NCBI GenBank assembly: GCA_030762895.1
Contig: CM061069.1
Span: 26,655,404 to 26,719,403 of the forward strand
Direction of reading: 5' to 3'
Origin: Sophora flavescens
Taxonomy: Eukaryota; Streptophyta; Magnoliopsida; Fabales; Fabaceae
DNA: 64,000 nucleotides
Shown: piece by piece, positions 56,926 to 64,000 of the stretch
Numbering within the stretch: position 1 is the stretch's first letter
How the letters are laid out: every line of letters starts with the position of its first letter
The notes under the pieces: model-generated
Seen by the model: the letters and a program-made list of their open reading frames with translations, nothing else
The model's database searches: none
Told to the model about the DNA's origin: nothing
Translations under genes and position numbers: made by a program

Positions 56926-59221
56926 TCAAGCTGGAATGTGTATGTCGAACATGCCAAGCTTGGAAATGAGGAACTGAAACGGGCCGGGTGCCAAAGGCAT
57001 TGTGAGAATGTCAGCAACTTGTGAGGTAGTGGAAATAGGTAGTAAGTGAACCACTCCAGATTGCACTTTCTCCCTAACAATGTGACAATCAATCTCAATA
57101 TGTTTTGTTCTTTCATGAAACACAGGATTCGCAGCTATGTGAAGAGCAGATTGATTATCACAATAGATGATTACTTGTTGAGAAGGAATGCCAAAATCAT
57201 GGAGTAGGTACTGCAGCCATTGTGCCTCACATGTGGCTTGTGCTAAGGCCCTGTACTCAGCCTCGAATGAGAATCTAGACATTGTGGTTTGCTTCTTGCT
57301 TCTCCAAGACACCAGTGAAGAACCTAGGAAGAAGCAAAAACCAGTGATAGATCTCCTAGTGTCTTGACATGCTGCCCAATCCGAGTCACTGAATCCTTTA
57401 ACCTGAGTAATGGAATCTGTTGGGAAAAATAGTCCTTTCACGGGTGCTCCTTTGATGTATCTTAGAATTCTAAGTGCCGCTTGATGGTGTGTTGAGGTTG
57501 GAACTTACAGAAACTGGCTTAAATGGCTGACTGCATAACTGGTATCTGGTCTAGAATGAGTGAGATAGAGCAGTCGACTAACCAGTTGTCTATAGCTGCT
57601 AGGATCGTCCATTGGCTCTCCAGACTGACTATGCAGATTCACTTTGTAGTCCATTGGTGTGTTGCAAGGTTTTGCAGCAAGCAATCCTGTATCTTGCAAC
57701 AGGTCTAATGCATATTTTCTTTGGTAGAGACTGATTCCTTTTTGTGTTCTAGCAATTTCGAACCCGAGGAAGAATTGCAAGTTGCCTAGGTCCTTGATAC
57801 TGATCCTTTCATCAAGTAATCTTTTCATGGTGTTGATTTCAGTGATGTCATTCCCTGCCAGAACCAGATCATCGACATATACAAGAATGGCTGTGAAATT
57901 GGGACCACTGGCTTTAACAAAGAGTGAGTAATCTGCCTTCGATTGAGAGTAACCAGAAGCAAGCAGAACTTGAGACAATTTGGCATTCCATTGCCTACTT
58001 GCTTGCTTCAGGCCATATAGGGATTTTTGGAGCTTACAGACCAGTGATGAATCGGTTAGTTGCAGCCCAGATGGGGGAACCATATACACTTCCTCATTGA
58101 GATCTCCATGGAGGAAAGCTGTGTTGACATCTAGCTGATGTAGGTGCCACTTGTGTATGGAAGCAAGTGATAGCAGCACTCTAACTGTGGTCATTTTGAC
58201 CACAGGGCTGAAAGTCTCTAGATAGTCTATGCCACATGTTTGGGTATAACCATTGGCTACTAGTCTAGCCTTGTATCTCTCTATGGTTCCATCTGCTTTG
58301 TGTTTTAGTTTGAAGATCCACTTACATCCAATTGTCTGTTTGCCTGGTGGAAGATGACTGAGAGTCCAAGTCTGATTTTTCTCAAGTGCTAGCAACTCAG
58401 TCTTAATAGCATTGTTCCAATTATCATCAGTCACAGCTTCTGCATAATTGTTAGGCTCAAAAGAAGAGGAAATGGCTAGGGAAAAATGCTTGTGTGCTCT
58501 AGACAGATTATCATAAGGAATGTACTGAGAAAGTGGATACCTGACCTGCAACCTGGGAGATGATGATGTGGCTGCTGAATTGACTAGAGAACAATGATAT
58601 TCTTGCAAGTATGTGGGCTGTCTCCATACTCTAGTTGACTGCCTTGTGGTTGGAATGTTAGGCATAGGTGGGGGGATTGGTTCAAGATGATGGTTAGGTT
58701 CATCGGGAAGTTCATGATCAGGTTCAGGATCATGGTTAGGATCAGGATTTTGTATATGGTCAGTGTGTGCAATGTCATAAAATGTGTCTGCAGAGAGCTG
58801 TGGTATTGAAAACTTACTGTGATTCACAGAATCACTTGTATTTGTTAGGTAAGGAAATTTGTCTTCATAGAAGACAACATCTCTTGAGAGAAATGTTTCT
58901 CTACTTTTAAGGTCGAAGAGGATGTGACCTTTTGTGCCAGTCCTGTAGCCAAGAAACGGGCATTTCCTAGCCCTTGGGTCTAGCTTCTTTCTATGAGAAG
59001 TAATGGTGCTCGCATAGCACAAGCAGCCAAAGATTTTGAGATTTGACAAGTTAGGAAGTTTGCCATGTAAGGCTTCATAAGGAGTTATGTTTTTCAAGTA
59101 GGATGAAGGTTGTCTGTTAATGAGGTGAGTGGCATGCGCCACATCAAAGTTCCAGAAGAATTTAGGAAGGTTTGCTTGAAACAAAATGGCTCTAGCAGTG
59201 TTGAGAATGTGTTGGTGCTTT
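56926..59221 (-). pseudogene. Integrase C-terminus, RT and RNase H of Ale-like copia
   Basis: Integrase tail at the 5' side (ERKHQHILNTARAILFQANL), then LKNITPYEALHGKLPNLSNL, KIFGCLCYASTITSHRK and LFDLKSRETFLSRDVVFYED. RT has QTWTLSHLPPGKQTIGCKW, YKARLVANGYTQTCGIDYLE, QLDVNTAFLHGDLNEEVYM, SLYGLKQASRQWNAKLSQ and the active site YVDDLVLAGND. RNase H: GFSDSDWAACQDTRRSITGF, then FEAEYRALAQATCEAQWLQY and ERTKHIEIDCHIVREKVQSG. One in-frame TAA (about 57507, for an expected Gln) splits RT from RNase H. Otherwise the frame is intact over about 760 codons. Confidence 0.93.
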
Positions 59222-59226
59222 CTTTC
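59222..59226. repeat. TSD CTTTC of element C, left
   Basis: ctttc before TG at 59227; partner at 63491-63495. Removing C and one copy rejoins the copia frame as NGIME + RKHQHIL. Confidence 0.88.
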
Positions 59227-60521
59227 TGATAAGCCTCTGGCTCGACTAGAATTATAACTAGTAAGACCATGGCTTTTGTACTAATTACTCGAGTTTAACC
59301 TCGTTTTCGTCCAAATTTGGATTTAATTGTCCTCAAACAACATTTTGAGTCTCTTAAGTAGTTTTAGGATATTTTAGTTAATTTTGAGTCAAATAAAGCA
59401 TTTACTACTATTTCATATTTTCAGGTTAATAAGAAGAGCAAAAAGGGAAGGACACTCAAGCAGAAGCCATCATGGCCAGGCCGTGACACTAGTCACGGCC
59501 GTGATGAGCTACCCATGAAGACCAGAGAGCATCACGGCCCAGTAGTGATACCCATCACGGGCGTGATGAGAAGACCCTGAAAGTTAGAAAGAATCACGGC
59601 CCAGCCGTGATGCCCACCACGGGCGTGATGAGAAGATCCTGAAGATCAGAATTGATCACGGCCTAGCCGTGATGGAGATAACGACCGTGACAGATCAGCA
59701 CCAATGGACAGAATTGATCACGGCCTGGCCATGATTGGCATCACAGTCGTGACAGACTGGAATTTGAATGCGCGCCCTTGGCAGAATGCGTCACGGCCTG
59801 GCCGTGATGGTCATCACAGCCGTGACGCGAATCCTGATCTACAAAAAGACATCAGGGCAGATGCAAAATAGAGAGAATTTTCACTGTTTACACTTTATTC
59901 CAAGGGTTTGTATTATGTTTGTGATGGAGAACTAATCACCAGGGATTAGTCTGCTGTAATCGGTTTCCGCCAACACTTGAGGTTCCATAATTCCCGATCA
60001 GTTTGCTTATCTCTTTCAATATTATGCTATATGCCTTGTTTGCTTAATTCAAGTTGTATAGAGTAAGTATTGATTAATTTCGATGATTCTATGTTCCTAC
60101 ACCTTGATCGCGTTGCTTAATTCGCGTGTGTTTGTCGTGTTTGCTTAATTCACTAGAGCTTCAATCCGTTTGCTTAATTCGGAAGTTAGGAACATATATC
60201 TCGTAGTGTCAATTGCGCTTGTCTAATTGCTACTACAATCGAAAAGAGATTAGAATCCGCTTAGGGCATGGAATTTATGTGAATCAATGATAGTTGGGAA
60301 ACCGAAACAGCAGATTAATCGTTTCAACTTATTGATAATCACTTAATTGCATTGTTTTCTTAATTGAATCTTCAAATCTAACCCACCCCCCCCCCCCCCC
60401 AATTCGACTTGTAGGTTGATAACAATCAAAGAGTCCTTGAGATACGATACTCGAGTTGTCGTGCCCTAACTACAGTTTTTCTGTAATAACTCGTTTTTGA
60501 CCCGTGTGCGACAGCGGATCA
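59227..60521 (+). repeat. 5' LTR of element C (1295 bp)
   Basis: Ends ...gcgacagcggatca, 4 nt before the PBS. The start is TGATAAGCCTC at the TSD; the first ~32 bp have no counterpart in the right LTR, whose similarity begins at tagtaagaccatg. Array 59469-59827; TATA position (ctacaaaaag, mutated) at about 59839. A C15 run at 60386-60400. Confidence 0.87.
59469..59850 (+). promoter_or_regulatory. Palindromic U3 array and TATA site, element C 5' LTR
   Basis: Six or so unit pairs of the TCACGGCCGTGA type, ending about 12 bp before ctacaaaaag; the right LTR has ctataaaaag at the same place (about 62893), so this TATA is damaged. Same geometry as in A and B, in the opposite chromosomal orientation. 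Confidence 0.65.
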
Positions 60522-60525
60522 AAAT

Positions 60526-60543
60526 TGGCGCCGTTGTCGGGGA
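60526..60543 (+). other. Primer binding site of element C (tRNA-Asp type)
   Basis: TGGCGCCGTTGTCGGGGA, one mismatch to TGGCGCCGTTGCCGGGGA. Confidence 0.92.
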
Positions 60544-60607
60544 CTCTTTGATTTTTATTAGTCATAACAGGAATTAAATTTAAAAAAAAAAGAGATAAAA
60601 AATTTGA

Positions 60608-61609
60608 ATGCCTAATATTGATTATGAGCCATCATCCATATATTATGCTGACTTCACTGGTGATTATGAGCTTAGTAGTGATTTTGGCATGATTGGAGTG
60701 AATGAGGTGCAACCTTTCTATTCTGGCCAACATGGTGAAGGACATGGCAGCTTGGATGAGTTAGCTTCTTTGGTGCATCAATTGATAATAAGCCAGCATC
60801 AATATCAGCCTGACCCCACACCAGTCCAACCCAGTCTGGAAGAATTGGTGCAACAAATGGCAGAACACACTCTTGAATTCCAACAGAGGACAGAAGCAAG
60901 TCTTCAGAATTTGGCCACTCAAATTGGTCACATTGCCTCCACCTTGACTGCACTGCAATCACAACATCTCCTTGAAGAGCATCCAAATTCACAAATAGAT
61001 ATCCTTGACAATACTTCTTCTGAGCATAATTTTGATAATTTTGTTGAGAATAACATTGTTGATGAACTTTGTGCTGAATTTCCATATATTCAAGCTTTTC
61101 CTGATTCTGTCTATTGTACTTCATGTGTTGATTGTGATACTTGTGTGGTGTGTGCTGAGATTATTGCATGTATAGAAGGTGATGGACTTGGTAATGCAGT
61201 GGATGAAGAATGTACAGAAGCCAAAGCAGCAACGGTGATCCTCTCTACTTGCTTGCCACCTCCCATTGTGAAGCAGCCAACGATGGAGCTCAAGCCTCTG
61301 CCTGAGAAATTGGAATTTGAGTCTTCAACTATGAAGGCACTATGGCCAGTCCAAGAGGTTGAACCCCATTTTTATTGGGAAGACTTTGTTGACAAGGAGG
61401 TCATCTTTGACCCAAGAGGGAGTGAGAAGTCCGCCGCACTTGGCGAGGTCACCATGATTGTCAAGCACTCACTTTCATACTTATGCTGCATGCCATGGGA
61501 TCCGGGAGGATCATATTGCACTTTGAGCATTCCTTGGCCGCTGTATCACAGGAAGTGGGATCCCGGTGGAACCGCCTTCATGAGTTTTTCTAAACCTTTT
61601 TCTTTTTAA
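60608..61609 (+). CDS. Gag-tail-like protein of element C (333 aa)
   Basis: Uninterrupted ORF 64 nt after the PBS. Residues about 48-125 are Gln/Leu-rich and coiled-coil-like (SLEELVQQMAEHTLEFQQRT, SLQNLATQIGHIASTL), resembling the part after the zinc knuckle in Athila-type Gag. Residues 170-188 form a Cys cluster, CTSCVDCDTCVVCAEIIAC, with CxxC spacing repeated four times and then Cx5C. Then MELKPLPEKLEF recalls the post-protease linker, and the C-terminus has two PGG motifs (MPWDPGGS, KWDPGGT). There is no capsid fold, protease or RT. Function unknown; the Cys cluster suggests metal or RNA binding (inference). Confidence 0.75.
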   Translation: MPNIDYEPSSIYYADFTGDYELSSDFGMIGVNEVQPFYSGQHGEGHGSLDELASLVHQLIISQHQYQPDPTPVQPSLEELVQQMAEHTLEFQQRTEASLQNLATQIGHIASTLTALQSQHLLEEHPNSQIDILDNTSSEHNFDNFVENNIVDELCAEFPYIQAFPDSVYCTSCVDCDTCVVCAEIIACIEGDGLGNAVDEECTEAKAATVILSTCLPPPIVKQPTMELKPLPEKLEFESSTMKALWPVQEVEPHFYWEDFVDKEVIFDPRGSEKSAALGEVTMIVKHSLSYLCCMPWDPGGSYCTLSIPWPLYHRKWDPGGTAFMSFSKPFSF

Positions 61610-62332
61610 TTATCTTCGCTTTGCTTTGCCTTGCTTCGAGTCTTTTGTGTGTTGACTGTTGTGTCGGTGAGCTTAATGGATTCTAATTAAATCTAGCATA
61701 GATTGACCGCATGATATTTGTTGACTGTTGATGATTTCCCCCTAGGTTTTGAAAATTGAAAATTGATCCCCATGTGAAAAATTGAAAATTGAACTTTGAG
61801 ATATTCTATTGTGATTGCATGATTTATGATAAGTTTGGGGTGAAGGGATGCACACACTAGGGATTGAATCTCGGTCAAACAATTTGCGAAAAATGTCCAG
61901 GTGAGGATTTGGTTTTTAATTGTGTGAATCACTTTTAAGCTGCACTTTCCCGAATTTGCTTGAATCTCTTCATGGTTTGCATGCTTATGTGGTTGCATCA
62001 AATGATTTAGGCAATTTTCTTTGAAATAACTACCTGGCCTAAAAGAACCATCCCTAATGCATGTTCCCTAGTTAGCCACATTGAGCCTAATAAGTCTATT
62101 GTTTCTTGATGACCTTATGCTATAAGCCAAAAATCTGGAAAAACCATGTTAACCCAATCTTAGGATTAGGAGAGCATGGATGCTTAGCAAGACAAGGGTT
62201 GTAAGAAACTAAGTTTGGGGTGGCTACAAGGTTTGATATGTCATTCTGGGTTGAGAAAAATAAAAATAAAGGTTGGAGCCAAAGGCAAAGGAAAAAGAAA
62301 AAAAAGAGAAGAACAAAATATCAAAAAAAGGG
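61610..62332 (+). other. Non-coding 3' region and PPT of element C
   Basis: No coding potential. Ends in a long purine tract (about 62272-62332) whose last bases, aaaaaaaggg, abut the right LTR and are the likely PPT. Confidence 0.7.
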
Positions 62333-63490
62333 TATTAGTAAGACCATGCCTTTTGTACTAATTACTCGAGTTTAACCTCGTTTTCGCCCAAATTTGGATT
62401 TAATTGTCCTCAAACAACATTTTGAGTCTCTTAAGTAGTTTTAGGATATTTTAGTTAATTTTGAGTCAAATAAAGCATTTACTGATATTTCATATTTTCA
62501 GGTTAATAAGAAGAGCAAAAAGGGAAGGACACTTAAGCAGAAGCCATCACGGCCAGGCCGTGACACTGGTCACGGCCGTGATGAGCTACCCATGAAGACC
62601 AGAGAGCATCACGGCCCAGCCGTGATACCCATCACGGGCGTGATGAGAAGACCATGAAAGTCAGAAAGCATCACGGCCCAGCTGTGATGCCCATCACGGG
62701 CGTGATGAGAAGACCCTGAAGATCAGAATTGATCACGGCCTATCCGTGATGGAGATCACGGCCGTGACAGATCAGCACCCATGGACAGAATTGATCACGG
62801 CCGTGACAGACTGGAATTTGAATGCGCGCCCTTGGCAGAATGCGTTACGGCCTGGCCTTGATGGCCATCATGGTCGTGACGCGAATCCTGATCTATAAAA
62901 AGACATCAAAGAAGACACAAAACAGAGAGAATTTTCACTGTTTACACTTTATTCCAAGGGTTTGTATTATGTTTGTGATGGAGAACTAATCACGAGGGAT
63001 TAGTCTGCTGTAATCGGTTTCCGCCGGCACTTGAGGTTCCATAATTCCAGATCAGTTTGCTTATCTCTTTCAATATTATGCTATATGCCTTGTTTGCTTA
63101 ATTCATGTTTTATAGAGTAAGTATTGATTAATTTCGATGATTCTATGTTCCTACACCTTGATCGCGTTGCTTAATTCGCGTATGTTTGTCGTGTTTGCTT
63201 AATTCACGAGAGCTTCAATCCGTTTGCTTAATTCGGAAGTTAGGAACATATATCTCATAGTGTCAATTGCGCTTGTCTAATTGCTACTACAATCGAAAAG
63301 AGATTAGAATCCGCTTAGGGCATGGAATTTATGTGAATCAATGATAGTTGGGAACCCCCCCCCCCCCCCAATTCGACTTGTAGGTTGATAACAATCAAAG
63401 AGTCCTTGAGATACGATACTCGAGTTGTCGTGCCCTAACTACAGTTTTTCTGTAATCACTCGTTTTTGGCCCGTGTGCGACAGCGGATCA
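62333..63490 (+). repeat. 3' LTR of element C (about 1158 bp)
   Basis: Begins tattagtaagacc (no TG tip) and ends gcgacagcggatca. Relative to the left LTR it lacks the 5'-most ~32 bp, one 23-bp array unit (near 62800) and about 90 bp before the C-run at 63356-63369. TATA ctataaaaag is intact at about 62893. Confidence 0.87.
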
Positions 63491-63999
63491 CTTTCCATAA
63501 TGCCATTTTGCTGTGGAGTCTCCACACAAGTTGTGTGATGCACGATCCCTTTGGAGTTATAGAATTGAGTTAAGATGAACTCTTTTCCATTATCAGATCT
63601 AACACATTTTATTCTTTTGTTGAATTGTGTTTCAACAAGTTGTGTGAAGTTCTGAATGAGAGAAGGCACTTCTGATTTGTGCTTCATTAGAAATAACCAA
63701 GTGTATCTACTTTTATCATCAACAATCGTTAGGAAGTATTTATGACAAAGCATAGACGGCACAGAAAGAGGGCCCAATATATCAACATGTATTATACAAA
63801 AAATGGATTCAGATTGAGAAAAGCTATGACAGAAAGGTAGTCTTTTCTGTTTCCCCATGTGGCAAGCATCACAAGGAGCTTGTGATTTATTACAATCAAT
63901 AAAAGGAAAGTATTTGTGTAAAACATCAATTTTATCAAAAGAGGGATGGCCTAGTCTCCTATGCCAGAGGTTACAAGAGGAGTTTTGAACTATATTCAC
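63491..63999 (-). pseudogene. Integrase N-terminal part of Ale-like copia
   Basis: Open to the right edge. GAG-pre-integrase zinc motif WHRRLGHPSFDKIDVLHKYF with CDACHMGKQKRLPF, then VDILGPLSVPS (first Asp), VDDKSRYTWLFLMKHKSE, CVRSDNGKEFILTQFY (second Asp) and CVETPQQNGIME with the catalytic Glu. Element C entered just after this Glu codon. The continuation is at 59221. Confidence 0.92.
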
Positions 64000-64000
64000 A

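Larger units (their letters stand above)
59227..63490 (+). mobile_element. Element C: short Gag-type LTR retrotransposon without pol
   Basis: Plus strand, 4264 bp. Left LTR 59227-60521, tRNA-Asp-type PBS, one intact ORF (60608-61609), a non-coding stretch, a purine tract and right LTR to 63490. TSD CTTTC. Its LTRs differ from those of A and B apart from the palindromic array. The ORF matches only Gag-tail and post-protease linker parts of Athila-type elements, so C is a TR-GAG-type non-autonomous element. It must be mobilised in trans. Confidence 0.88.
56681..63999 (-). mobile_element. Ty1/copia Ale-like retrotransposon, interrupted, 3' part
   Basis: Minus-strand integrase (63999-63491), then element C inserted in the integrase, then the rest of integrase, RT and RNase H (59221-56926), PPT and 3' LTR. 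Motifs such as FFLGFEIARTQKG and DPRARKCPFLGYRTGTKGH favour the Ale/Retrofit lineage. Gag, protease and the 5' LTR are outside the window. Confidence 0.88.

Overview
The window is nuclear DNA of a flowering plant, probably a eudicot. The evidence is that it is almost wholly made of plant transposable elements: En/Spm-CACTA DNA transposons with TNP2-type transposases, Ty3/gypsy elements of the Athila/Tat type primed by a tRNA-Asp-like site, and Ty1/copia elements of SIRE/Maximus and Ale-like type. I found no intact host gene, rRNA, tRNA or CRISPR array. Nearly every reading frame is a relic with stops or frameshifts; the main exception is one intact 333-codon ORF at 60608-61609.

Layout from left to right. 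(1) 1-6062: 5' part of a minus-strand Athila-type element (A), running off the left edge and inserted in CACTA-2. (2) 6063-22505: CACTA-2, minus strand, with subterminal repeats of the type TTAGCGACCGAA. Its TNP2 gene is split by a SIRE-like copia element (8231-18859) flanked by an unusually long 30-bp direct duplication. (3) 22506-23453: a spacer with a foldback MITE. (4) 23454-32317: complete CACTA-1, plus strand, TGA target duplications, subterminal repeats ACCGACGGAA, a TNP2 gene and a TNPA/Ptta-like gene. (5) 32321-33678: unannotated spacer with a degenerate tandem duplication. (6) about 33679-55475 (outer copy to 55757): CACTA-3, minus strand, ACATCGGTTTT repeats, a TNP2 gene and a second gene with DUF8039-like and ULP1-like (C48) domains. 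CACTA-3 carries two later insertions. One is a pol-less Athila-type element B (39848-47455, TSD ATCAA, inside TNP2). The other is a 3.67-kb solo LTR (51145-54817, TSD GGAGG). (7) 55758-56680: spacer. (8) about 56680-63999: minus-strand Ale-like copia element running off the right edge. Its integrase is split by a plus-strand short Gag-type element C (59227-63490, TSD CTTTC).

The nesting gives relative ages: each CACTA (or the Ale copia) is older than the LTR element inside it. The most striking signal that standard annotation does not explain is a GC-rich palindromic array with core TCACGGCCGTGA. It sits just upstream of the predicted TATA box in the LTRs of A, B and C, whose LTRs otherwise do not look alike, and also occurs inside B and in the solo LTR. 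In both complete LTR pairs (B and C) the two sister LTRs differ by one 23-bp array unit. All three CACTA elements also share a conserved element around TGCCGAAATTT just upstream of their transposase genes.
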